Below, piece after piece: positions 1-5,157 of a stretch of 6,016 bases of DNA. This DNA comes from Deltaproteobacteria bacterium. GTDB taxonomy: Bacteria > Desulfobacterota > Desulfobulbia > Desulfobulbales > UBA5123. A program made the translations under genes and the position numbers. The DNA is taken from NCBI GenBank assembly GCA_021788685.1, contig JAJYKH010000179.1, positions 1 to 6,016 of the forward strand, in the 5' to 3' direction. The notes beneath the pieces are model-generated. The model made no database searches. It was not told where the DNA came from and saw only the letters and a program-made list of their open reading frames with translations. Position 1 is the first letter of the stretch, and the number at the start of each line of letters is the position of its first letter.

Positions 1-231
1 GCGGTCACAGGGCGCCCCATCTCCATTGTCATCGGCCTGCAACCGGAGCACCAGTCCAGCTCGCAGGCCTCTTTGTCGGCACTGCTGCCGACGCTAATCG
101 CTGGATCAGGGCACCCCGCGACCGCTTACAAAACAGGAATGATCGATCTCCGGGGGCTGCTACCCTGTGATCGGTTACAGATAGGCGCATTCGGCGCCGG
201 ACGGCAGAATCCCTTTCCGAAAGGAGGAGGT
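1..231. other. Hairpin-rich region upstream of the MoaE-like gene; no gene assigned
   Basis: No convincing coding sequence was found here on either strand, although the moaE frame stays open to the window edge. Small dyads are visible: a 7-bp stem GTCGGCA/TGCCGAC with loop CTGC (75-92), CTGTG/TACAG with one G-U pair (165-180), and GGCGC/GCGCC (184-198). A further stem CCTTT/AAAGG (212-224) overlaps the start of the Shine-Dalgarno run AAGGAGGAGG (221-230). None is followed by a T-run, so none looks like an intrinsic terminator. The last one could partly mask the ribosome binding site of moaE. I do not recognise a known riboswitch; a molybdenum-cofactor motif was considered but its conserved core is not evident. 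Confidence 0.4.
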
Positions 232-600
232 ATGGACATCTCGCGGGCGATCGCGGCGATGAAGCAGAAGCCGGGCTTCACCGAGAAGGTGGGCATGGTT
301 CTCGTGCACAATGGCGTGGTGCGGGCGTGACCGCGCAAGGACCGGGGGCAGGTGGCCGTCCTGGAGGTGACCCCGGACCAGGAGAAGATCGAGATGATCC
401 GCGAGGAGCTGATGAACCGGCCGGGGATCTTCGATATCGTGGTCGAAGCCAAGTCGGGCCGGTTCAAGCCCGGAGACGACCTGCTGTTTCTCATCGTGGC
501 CGGCGACATCCGGGAAAACGTGAAACCGGTGCTTTCCGAGCTGCTCGACCGGGTCAAGGCCGAGGCCATCGCCAAGAAGGAAATGCAGAATGTAGAATGA
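232..600 (+). CDS. moaE: MoaE-like molybdopterin synthase catalytic subunit with in-frame TGA at codon 33 (selenoprotein candidate or pseudogene)
   Basis: Read through one TGA (328-330), this frame gives a 122-residue MoaE homologue. MoaE is the large subunit of cytoplasmic molybdopterin synthase, which transfers sulfur from the MoaD thiocarboxylate to precursor Z. 'GMVLVHNGVVR' (21-31) aligns with the E. coli 'GAVVTFTGKVR' strand. 'GRFKPGDDLLFLIVAGDIRE' (76-95) aligns with the GD-motif region, and K109 and KK115-116 lie near the positions of the catalytic lysines. The protein is shorter than E. coli MoaE (about 150 residues). ATG 232 follows a very strong Shine-Dalgarno run (221-230). The TGA is codon 33, two residues after the conserved Arg of the active-site 'VR' loop. 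The rest of the frame is undamaged. A hairpin right after the TGA could direct selenocysteine insertion; otherwise a single nonsense change (for example Trp TGG to TGA) truncates the protein at 32 residues. The final residues are encoded by a heptamer repeat. No other moa gene is in the window. Confidence 0.75.
338..362 (+). promoter_or_regulatory. Candidate bacterial SECIS hairpin downstream of the in-frame TGA
   Basis: AGGAC (338-342) pairs with GTCCT (358-362). After a bulged C (343), GG (344-345) pairs with CC (356-357). This leaves a 10-nt apical loop (346-355) that begins GGG. The loop starts 16 nt after the TGA (328-330). Bacterial SECIS elements are known to lie directly downstream of the UGA inside the coding region, with a small apical loop carrying a G in its first positions about 16-37 nt away, and this hairpin meets those loose criteria. 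In a GC-rich gene, a seven-pair hairpin can arise by chance. The call rests on position and geometry, not on conservation. Confidence 0.35.
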
Positions 601-610
601 AGAATGGAAT

Positions 611-634
611 TGTCGGCCTCGCAAAAAGCCGTCA
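611..634. repeat. Dispersed 24-bp repeat, copy 1
   Basis: This stretch begins TGTCGGCCTCGC and ends AAGCCGTCA. It matches positions 2587-2610 at 23 of 24 bases, the only difference being A versus G. A related core, TCGCAAAAAG, occurs at 1458-1467 in the element after efp. All copies sit just outside coding sequence, as expected for an intergenic repeat family. Confidence 0.7.
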
Positions 635-708
635 CTCCGGCGTAGGCCGGGGCCCAGTGCCATTCTAACATACTGAAAACACTGGATTCCGGCCTATGCC
701 GGAATGAC
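631..708. repeat. 29-bp imperfect inverted repeat
   Basis: The left arm (631-659, starting GTCACTCCGGCG) and the right arm (680-708, ending GCCGGAATGAC) are reverse complements at 24 of 29 positions, separated by 20 bases. Each arm also contains its own small dyad around a CCGG...CCGG core. The sequence resembles the widespread 'GTCATTCCGGC...GAATCCAG' class of intergenic repeats. It has no coding potential. Confidence 0.75.
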
Positions 709-804
709 GATCAAACGATCTGGCGACTTTAGCGGGATCATCAACAACTGGAAATCATTTCCCTTTATCCATTCTTCATTCTTCACTCTTCATTCTTAAT
801 TTTC

Positions 805-833
805 TTGAAAAAGAGCCGCCCATCAGGTAGATA
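805..833 (+). promoter_or_regulatory. Possible sigma-70 promoter for efp
   Basis: TTGAAA (805-810) is a good -35 match. It is followed after 17 bases by TAGATA (828-833), a weak -10 with three of six consensus bases. Transcription would start near 840, giving a leader of about 50 bases before the efp ATG. This is the best sigma-70-like pair seen in the AT-richer stretch before efp. Confidence 0.3.
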
Positions 834-865
834 CATGCGTTTCGCCTTGGCGGCGCCATTTTTTT
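808..865 (+). terminator. Possible terminator-like stem with T-run upstream of efp
   Basis: GCCGCC (815-820) can pair with GGCGGC (849-854), and AAAAA (808-812) can pair with the T-run at 859-865, around a 28-base loop. A smaller alternative hairpin is TGGC/GCCA (848-851 with 855-858), which directly precedes the seven T's. It could end transcripts coming from moaE or attenuate efp. It lies downstream of, and partly overlaps, the proposed efp promoter, so the two calls compete. Confidence 0.3.
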
Positions 866-888
866 AAAGTCACCACAGGAGCCATTAC

Positions 889-1452
889 ATGTATACCACC
901 TCCGACCTGCGCAAGGGCCTGAAAATCAACATCGACGGCCAACCTTACATCATCACCGATTTCCAGTTCTCGAAGCCGGGCAAGGGACAGGCCCTCTACC
1001 GCTGCCGTTTGCGCAACATGGTGACCAGCAACTCCATGGACCGGACCTTCCGCTCCAACGACAAGTTCGACAAGGCCGACCTGGAGGAGCGCACCGTGCA
1101 GTTCCTCTACGCCCAGGGCGACGAATACCACTTCATGGACACCAAGAGCTACGAGCAGATGGCCCTTACCACCGAGCAGATGGGAGACGCCGTCAAGTAC
1201 CTCATCGACAACATGGAGGTGGATGTCCTCCTGTTCGAGGGCCGGCCCATCGGGGTCACCGTGCCCACCTTCGTCAACCTCACGGTCACCGCGGCCGAGC
1301 CCTACGCCAAGGGCGACACCTCCGGCAGCGACACCAAGCCGGTCACCGTGGAGACCGGCTACGTGCTCCAGGTCCCTCCCTTTGTCGAAGAAGGGGACAA
1401 GCTCCAGATCGATACCCGCACGGGCGAGTACGTGACCCGGGTCAAAGAGTGA
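889..1452 (+). CDS. efp: Elongation factor P
   Basis: This 187-residue protein is a full-length EF-P. EF-P binds between the P and E sites of ribosomes stalled on consecutive prolines and stimulates peptide-bond formation. The N-terminal KOW-like domain (about 1-63) carries the modification loop 'KPGKGQA' (29-35); Lys32 corresponds to E. coli Lys34, the residue that receives beta-lysine. Two OB domains follow (about 65-125 and 130-187). The C-terminal domain contains 'GDTSGSDTKP' (142-151), 'VPPFVEEG' (162-169) and 'DTRTGEYVTRVK' near the end. The family signature normally reads K-x-A, but here it is K150-P-V152. The start is supported by AGGAG (877-881), seven bases before the ATG. The gene for its likely modifying enzyme, epmA, follows on the same strand, which fits the Lys-type EF-P loop rather than the Arg32/EarP type. 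Confidence 0.97.
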   Translation: MYTTSDLRKGLKINIDGQPYIITDFQFSKPGKGQALYRCRLRNMVTSNSMDRTFRSNDKFDKADLEERTVQFLYAQGDEYHFMDTKSYEQMALTTEQMGDAVKYLIDNMEVDVLLFEGRPIGVTVPTFVNLTVTAAEPYAKGDTSGSDTKPVTVETGYVLQVPPFVEEGDKLQIDTRTGEYVTRVKE

Positions 1453-1571
1453 TGGCGTCGCAAAAAGTCGCCAGCTCCTGGGTTGCGCCGCATGCTCTCG
1501 TCACTGCGGCGTACTCGGGTACGCCTGCTTCCTTGGCGCCCCTTGGATCTGACGATTTTTGCATAGCCATC
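1451..1571. repeat. Intergenic repeat element with inverted ends between efp and epmA
   Basis: The ends 1451-1474 (beginning GATGGCGTCGCAAAAAG) and 1548-1571 (ending TTTTTGCATAGCCATC) form an imperfect inverted repeat of 24 bases. Inside is a perfect 7-bp hairpin, GGCGTAC/GTACGCC with loop TCGG (1508-1525). The left end overlaps the efp stop codon by two bases. The core TCGCAAAAAG is shared with the copy at 611-634. The inner hairpin, and the T-run (1556-1560) in the right arm, could give weak transcription termination, but the hairpin is not placed directly before the T-run. The rest of the gap to 1628 shows nothing recognisable. Confidence 0.65.
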
Positions 1572-1628
1572 GGTGGTAGTCCCGGCCTGCTGCCATCCGG
1601 GCAGGGAAGAGCTGCTCTGGGCCTGTAA

Positions 1629-2531
1629 ATGCTTTCCCCGAGCGGTCTGCGGCAGCGGGCGCGGCTCATCCAGGCCCTCCGCCGCTTCTTCATCGAGCGT
1701 GGCTACCTGGAGGTGGACACCCCGGTCCGCGTTCCCGCTCCGGCCCCCGAGGCGTACATCATCCCCGAGCCGAGCGGCGACTGGTTCCTCCAGACATCGC
1801 CCGAGCTGTGCATGAAGCGGCTGCTCGCCGGCGGCGCCGAGCGCATCTTCCAGATCTGCAAGTGTTTCCGCCAGGCGGAGCGGGGCAGCAGACACCTGCC
1901 CGAATTCACCATGCTGGAATGGTACCGGGCGGGCATCGGCTACCGGGAGCTGATGCCCGAGTGCGAGGAGCTGTTCCTGGCCCTTGCCCGGGAGCTCACC
2001 GGGGGCGACCGGTTGGAAACCTCTTCCGGCCCGGTTTCCTTGGCCGCGCCCTGGGAGCGGCTCACCGTGGCTGAGGCCTTTGCCCGCCACGCCCCCCTCT
2101 CGGCCGAAGCCGCCTTGGCGGCGGGCCGTTTTGACGAGCTCCTGGTGACCCAGGTGGAGCCGCGGCTCGGCCTGGGCAGGCCGACCTTCCTTCATGACTA
2201 TCCCGCCGCCTTGGGCGCTCTCGCCCGCCTGCGGCCCGACGACCCGGCCGTGGCCGAGCGGTTCGAGATCTACGTGGACGGGCTGGAGCTCGCCAACGGC
2301 TTTTCCGAGCTCACCGACCCGGCGGAGCAGCGGCGGCGGTTCGCGGCGGAGCGGCAGCGGATCGAGGCGGACGGCCGCCGGCCCGGGCCCCTTCCCGACA
2401 AGTTCCTCGCCGCCCTCGCCGCCATGCCGGAGGCGGCCGGCATCGCCCTCGGGGTGGACCGGCTCCTCATGCTCCTCGCCGGCGCGGAGAGCATCGAGCG
2501 CGTGGTGACCTTCACCCCGGAAGAGCTGTAG
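1629..2531 (+). CDS. epmA: EF-P--(R)-beta-lysine ligase (EpmA/PoxA/GenX)
   Basis: This 300-residue protein is a class II lysyl-tRNA synthetase paralogue that lacks the anticodon-binding OB domain. It activates (R)-beta-lysine with ATP and attaches it to the conserved lysine of EF-P in the cytoplasm. 'ALRRFFIERGYLEVDTP' (16-32) is class II motif 1. 'TSPELCMKRLL' (56-66), 'FQICKCFR' (74-81) and 'PEFTMLEWYR' (91-100) form the motif 2 region. 'GLELANGFSELTD' (218-230) and the motif 3 'GIALGVDRLLML' (271-282) match E. coli EpmA closely. E. coli EpmA is about 325 residues; this one is slightly shorter at the N-terminus. A TAA directly precedes the ATG in frame, so no earlier start is possible. No good Shine-Dalgarno sequence is close to it, which suggests weak or coupled translation. 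The efp neighbour supports the role. EpmB and EpmC are not in the window. Confidence 0.95.
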   Translation: MLSPSGLRQRARLIQALRRFFIERGYLEVDTPVRVPAPAPEAYIIPEPSGDWFLQTSPELCMKRLLAGGAERIFQICKCFRQAERGSRHLPEFTMLEWYRAGIGYRELMPECEELFLALARELTGGDRLETSSGPVSLAAPWERLTVAEAFARHAPLSAEAALAAGRFDELLVTQVEPRLGLGRPTFLHDYPAALGALARLRPDDPAVAERFEIYVDGLELANGFSELTDPAEQRRRFAAERQRIEADGRRPGPLPDKFLAALAAMPEAAGIALGVDRLLMLLAGAESIERVVTFTPEEL

Positions 2532-2535
2532 GGCC

Positions 2536-2610
2536 GTGGCCCCTTGGGCAGGTGGCCACTTGGCGGCTCCCCCCGTCTCCCCTATTTGTCGGCCTCGCAG
2601 AAAGCCGTCA
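2536..2610. repeat. Convergent intergenic spacer with hairpin and dispersed-repeat copy 2
   Basis: The 99 bases between the convergent stops hold a 6-bp stem GTGGCC/GGCCAC (2536-2541 with 2554-2559) without a T-run. They also hold the second dispersed-repeat copy (2587-2610), which is 23/24 identical to 611-634. No clear intrinsic terminator is visible for either gene. The repeat may serve as a bidirectional 3' structure. Confidence 0.6.
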
Positions 2611-2630
2611 CCCGAGATGGCGATCCCGTC

Positions 2631-3059
2631 TTATTTCGATTTCAGGAATTTCGAGCGCCAGGTGCCGGGATGAATCTCGGGGTAGAGCTTGGCCGCGCAC
2701 TCCGGACAAATCGAGTGGGAAAATTGCGCCAGGGAATGCTCGGTGATATATTTTTCCATCTGCTGCCACTGGTCCTGATGGCGGATTTTCTTGCAGTTGG
2801 CGCAGAGCGGCAGGAACCCCTCCAGCAGCGGGATGCGGCTGTAGGCCTTCAGGATGATGACCGTTTCGGTGGTCATGACGAGGGTGAAAATGACCCCCTC
2901 GATGAGCATTTCCCCCAGCCGCTGCCCAAAGACGGTGGGCGTGTCGCCGAAAAGGTAATGCGGAAGATCGACGACTTCGTTGAGGATGGTCATGCAGAAA
3001 AAGAGGCCCAGCATGAGAAGCTGGGAGAGTGCCAGAATGTGCATGGTTCGGTTTTTCAT
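2631..3059 (-). CDS. Small two-helix membrane protein with Cys-rich C-terminal tail
   Basis: This 142-residue protein has two likely membrane helices, at about 7-27 ('HILALSQLLMLGLFFCMTIL') and 51-70. A soluble tail follows: 'LCANCKKIR' (85-93), a middle with 'QWQQMEKYITEHS', then 'FSHSICPECAAKLYPE' (113-128). Cys86, Cys89, Cys118 and Cys121 form two CxxC pairs, with His115 nearby, and probably bind a metal such as zinc. This tail is familiar from the C-termini of PAS, GGDEF and response-regulator proteins of Desulfobacterota; here it hangs on a bare membrane anchor with no signalling domain. I chose ATG 3059 because GGAG lies four bases upstream and hydrophobic sequence follows at once. The frame is open upstream to 3374, but that part overlaps structured, non-coding-looking DNA. 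Its function is unknown; a redox or signalling accessory role is only a guess. Confidence 0.8.
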   Translation of the reverse strand: MKNRTMHILALSQLLMLGLFFCMTILNEVVDLPHYLFGDTPTVFGQRLGEMLIEGVIFTLVMTTETVIILKAYSRIPLLEGFLPLCANCKKIRHQDQWQQMEKYITEHSLAQFSHSICPECAAKLYPEIHPGTWRSKFLKSK

Positions 3060-3099
3060 GATTCTCCGGTGAAGGCCGCCTGGAACGTAACTCATCACA

Positions 3100-3259
3100 G
3101 GAGGTAATACCATCAGGGGCGGGATTACCTCCGACACTGCAGCGATTACAGGGTGCCGCAGATGCGCGGCATCGGCCTGTGAGGCTATCCCAGCGGAGCC
3201 GGATAAGAGCCCCTCAGGCTGTTGGCAAGGGGCTCGAACGCAGATGCGAACAGGCCGAT
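3100..3259 (-). promoter_or_regulatory. Structured leader, candidate cis-regulatory RNA of the minus-strand membrane gene
   Basis: Several perfect dyads cluster here. ATCGGCCTGT (3171-3180) pairs with ACAGGCCGAT (3250-3259). Within it, GAGCCCCT (3207-3214) pairs with AGGGGCTC (3228-3235) and TATCC (3186-3190) pairs with GGATA (3201-3205). To the left are TGCCGC/GCGGCA (3154-3159 with 3166-3171) and GGAGGTAAT/ATTACCTCC (3100-3108 with 3124-3132). CGCAGATGCG also occurs twice as a direct repeat (3157-3166 and 3239-3248). The region would be the leader of the gene starting at 3059. I see no match to a known riboswitch class, including the c-di-GMP GEMM motif. The strand is assumed from the gene; the dyads exist on both strands. 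Confidence 0.35.
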
Positions 3260-3432
3260 AGCACAGAAAATGTGGTGGTCTGCGATCGCTTACCCCGGAA
3301 CGGTTCCGGCCGGTCCGTGTGCCGCCCGCAGCCGATTCCATTATACCTCGGCCGTCAACCGCCGCCGAATGCATCCGGAGGTTAGGTTCTCCGCGGCCAG
3401 GGGCGGCTATCGTTCTACAAGTGGCTGAACCA
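3260..3432. other. Non-coding middle of the divergent intergenic region
   Basis: Together with the flanking regulatory calls, this belongs to a 513-bp region (3060-3572) without a credible gene. It holds a 6-bp dyad CCGGAA/TTCCGG (3295-3309) and a 5-bp dyad CGGAG/CTCCG (3376-3393). The short open frames here have no start-site signals or recognisable similarity. Confidence 0.5.
3340..3345 (-). promoter_or_regulatory. Possible -10 box for the minus-strand membrane gene
   Basis: On the minus strand this reads TATAAT, a perfect sigma-70 -10 box. TTGACG lies only seven bases before it, which is too close, and no good -35 is found at 16-18 bases. If active, it would give a leader of about 270 bases that contains the stem cluster at 3100-3259. 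Confidence 0.25.
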
Positions 3433-3460
3433 TTGACAAACTCTTCCGAGGAGTTTTAAT
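3433..3460 (+). promoter_or_regulatory. Strong sigma-70-type promoter for the DUF202-like gene pair, with overlapping dyad
   Basis: TTGACA (3433-3438) is a perfect -35. After 16 bases comes TTTAAT (3455-3460), matching five of six -10 bases. Transcription would start near 3467. An inverted repeat, AAACTC (3438-3443) and GAGTTT (3451-3456), spans the spacer and overlaps both boxes, which is a natural place for a repressor or activator site. It is the best promoter in the window. Confidence 0.65.
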
Positions 3461-3478
3461 ACAGAAGATGATCTGCCC

Positions 3479-3517
3479 GTCCTCCCGGAGGATCCGTGGA
3501 AGGAGGGCTTTTTTTTT
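3479..3517 (+). terminator. Intrinsic terminator in the leader of the DUF202-like genes (attenuator candidate)
   Basis: GTCCTCC (3479-3485) pairs with GGAGGGC (3502-3508), seven pairs including one G-U, around a 16-base loop. Nine T's (3509-3517) follow immediately. It lies between the strong promoter (3433-3460) and the GTG start at 3573, so it would stop most transcripts after about 50 nt. An alternative hairpin, TCCT/AGGA (3480-3483 with 3489-3492), uses the same 5' arm and would prevent the terminator from forming. No recognisable ligand-binding motif or leader-peptide codon run is visible. Confidence 0.6.
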
Positions 3518-3572
3518 AAGGCGTGGCGACCCAGGGCGGCATTTTCCTTGGGCGGCTTGCGAGAGAAGCACC

Positions 3573-5147
3573 GTGAACAAACATACTCAGCTCCCGAATG
3601 TCTCTCCTCCCGAGCAAGGGGGGGCGGCGGCCGGCCCTGGAAAACATGCCCTGCTCTCGGCCCTGGCGGAACGCTACGGCTGCCCCTGGGTGGAATACAG
3701 CGAAAAAGTAAACGCTCCCGTTCCCCTTTTGTGGCAGTTCGACCTGGCAAAGTTGAAGGCGGAAGGCTGGTTTCCCCTTTCGGTGACCGACCGCAAGGCG
3801 GTGGTGATTGCCACCGCGCCCGGGCCGGAGCTGGCCGCGGAGGTGAAGGCCATGACCGGGGTGGAGGAAGTCGCCTTCCAGGTCACCCTCCCGGCCGACC
3901 TCATCCGGATCTTCGAGCACAACCAGGACGTCAATCCCCGTTTCCCGCCCACCGCCGGCCGCACTCCCCTGGCCAGGGTGCGCACCTACCTGGCGGGGCG
4001 CCGCTCCGCCTACGCCCATTACCGGACCCTGCTCGCCAAGAGCCGGACCGGGCTGGCCTTCATCCGGACCGGCCTTTCCTTCATCACCATCGCCCTGCTG
4101 TTTCTCCGGATCCTGGGTGGCGGCTTCCTCCTTCTCCTGGAAATGCCGCTGCTGGTGGCCGGCATCGTCATGGTCTACGACGGCCTCAAATGGTACCTGC
4201 CCGCCCGCAAGATCCAAGCCATGCCGGAGTGCGTCCCCACCCAGCCGACCAACGGCACCAGCGTGCTCGAGGTGTACAACCAGGAGGCAACCCCGCTGTT
4301 CAAACGAACCGGCGAGATGCCCGGGGCCGCCGAGCTGCGGGAGGGGTGGACGAGCCTTTCCCCGGTCATGCGCCGCCGGTATCTGGCAAGCGACCGCACG
4401 GACCTGGCCGAGGAGCGGACCGTTCTCGCCTGCCTCCGTACCAGGATGGCCAAGGCCCGGACCGGCCTTGCCTTTACCCGGACCGGCCTGGCCTTTTTCA
4501 GCCTGGGGCTCGGCTTGATCCGCCAGTTCCACGCCAGCAGCTGGCTCCCCTTCGACCTCGGCCTGGTCGGAGTGGGGGGGCTGATGGCCTTCGAGGGCTT
4601 CCTGTGGTATTTCAACGGCCGGCAGGCCGGTGTTGTCGGGCACGAGACGGTGACGGCGAATTCGGCCAAGACCACCGTCTGGGATTTTTTCTTTCCCCAC
4701 AAGCACCCGATGCCCGGAGTGATGAAGAACCCGGTGCACTTGCCGGTGCGGAGGTGGCATGCCCCGGGCATCTGGGCCACCACCGGCGTCGCCCTGGAGC
4801 GGACGGTCCTGGCCGAGCGCCGGAACGTCATGGCCCGCCTGCGGACGGTCATGGCCAGGGGCCGCACCGGGATGGCCTTCATCCGGACCGGCATGAGCAT
4901 CCTGCTGATCGGCATTGCCTTTCTGGTCAACTTCGAGCTGGGAGGCTGGTACTGGAACCTGTTCGCCTTCACCATGATCGGCCTCGGCCTGTACCTGCTG
5001 CTCGACGGGTGCGTCTGGACCCTGCCGGCCGAATGGCAGCGGCGGCAGTATCCCTACTGCTTCGGCAGCATGGAAATCACCATTCCCTTCTACGGCACTC
5101 CCCCCCGGTACTGGAAGAAGGCCGTCTTCAGCAATGAAAAGGAGTGA
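3573..5147 (+). CDS. Membrane protein with GspE/MshE-N-like domain and three tandem heptad-repeat DUF202-like modules
   Basis: With GTG 3573 as start the protein has 524 residues. Residues about 26-115 resemble the N-terminal domain of type II secretion/pilus ATPases ('LLSALAERYGCPWVEY', 'GWFPLSVTDRKAVVIATAP'), but no ATPase domain follows. Three DUF202-like modules come next. Each opens with five in-phase heptads of the form R-T-x-[LM]-A-x-x, with Arg at 137, 144, 151, 158, 165; at 275, 282, 289, 296, 303; and at 410, 417, 424, 431, 438. Each then has two hydrophobic stretches (about 168-187 and 191-209; 306-318 and 329-347; 441-454 and 460-479). It is probably an inner-membrane protein with about six membrane helices. 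The ATG at 3468 was not used because it would place terminator sequence in the coding region; GAGAG (3561-3565) is a modest binding site for GTG 3573. A related gene follows 10 bases downstream. The function is unknown. Confidence 0.8.
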   Translation: MNKHTQLPNVSPPEQGGAAAGPGKHALLSALAERYGCPWVEYSEKVNAPVPLLWQFDLAKLKAEGWFPLSVTDRKAVVIATAPGPELAAEVKAMTGVEEVAFQVTLPADLIRIFEHNQDVNPRFPPTAGRTPLARVRTYLAGRRSAYAHYRTLLAKSRTGLAFIRTGLSFITIALLFLRILGGGFLLLLEMPLLVAGIVMVYDGLKWYLPARKIQAMPECVPTQPTNGTSVLEVYNQEATPLFKRTGEMPGAAELREGWTSLSPVMRRRYLASDRTDLAEERTVLACLRTRMAKARTGLAFTRTGLAFFSLGLGLIRQFHASSWLPFDLGLVGVGGLMAFEGFLWYFNGRQAGVVGHETVTANSAKTTVWDFFFPHKHPMPGVMKNPVHLPVRRWHAPGIWATTGVALERTVLAERRNVMARLRTVMARGRTGMAFIRTGMSILLIGIAFLVNFELGGWYWNLFAFTMIGLGLYLLLDGCVWTLPAEWQRRQYPYCFGSMEITIPFYGTPPRYWKKAVFSNEKE

Positions 5148-5157
5148 TCTGCACACC

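Larger units (their letters stand above)
585..798. repeat. Composite repeat element bounded by inverted heptamer arrays
   Basis: The left side holds three tandem heptamers, GCAGAAT, GTAGAAT and GAAGAAT (585-605). The right side holds four tandem heptamers in the opposite orientation, ATTCTTC, ATTCTTC, ACTCTTC and ATTCTTA (771-798). The 14 bases AGAATGAAGAATGG (594-607) are the exact reverse complement of 769-782. Between them lie a dispersed-repeat copy (611-634) and a 29-bp inverted repeat (631-708). The element looks like a non-coding mobile or amplified repeat inserted at the 3' end of moaE, since the moaE stop (598-600) lies inside the left heptamer array. The interval 709-768 shows nothing else recognisable. 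Confidence 0.6.

Noticed and set aside
1..32. Start of a divergent minus-strand gene (MTMEMGRPVT...)
   Set aside because: Only about ten codons are in view, without a binding site or recognisable sequence.
73..231. N-terminal extension of the MoaE-like frame back to a TTG at 73
   Set aside because: The extension has no MoaE similarity, and ATG 232 has a far better Shine-Dalgarno sequence; the open frame upstream is likely chance in GC-rich DNA.
328..330. UGA read as tryptophan by a changed genetic code
   Set aside because: efp, moaE itself and the 3573-5147 gene all end in TGA at the expected protein ends, so UGA is a normal stop here.
352..600. Separate small protein starting at GTG 352 after the TGA
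   Set aside because: It is in the same frame as, and forms the rest of, the MoaE fold; the split lies inside the domain, so an independent gene is unlikely.
585..798. CRISPR array
   Set aside because: The repeats are 7-mers without regular unique spacers, and the arrays are inverted relative to each other.
1359..2195. 278-residue minus-strand open frame over epmA
   Set aside because: It lies antisense to a clear epmA gene and has no recognisable motifs.
2544..3107. 187-residue plus-strand open frame opposite the small membrane protein
   Set aside because: The minus strand encodes the coherent two-helix protein with the CxxC/CPEC tail; the plus-strand product is compositionally odd.
3060..3374. 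Upstream extension of the minus-strand gene to 247 residues
   Set aside because: The extra 105 residues cover dyad-rich DNA, lack hydrophobic or domain pattern, and ATG 3059 has its own GGAG site.
3468..3572. ATG 3468 as start of the large membrane protein
   Set aside because: It sits at the likely transcription start and would translate through the terminator hairpin and T-run; the similarity begins only after GTG 3573.
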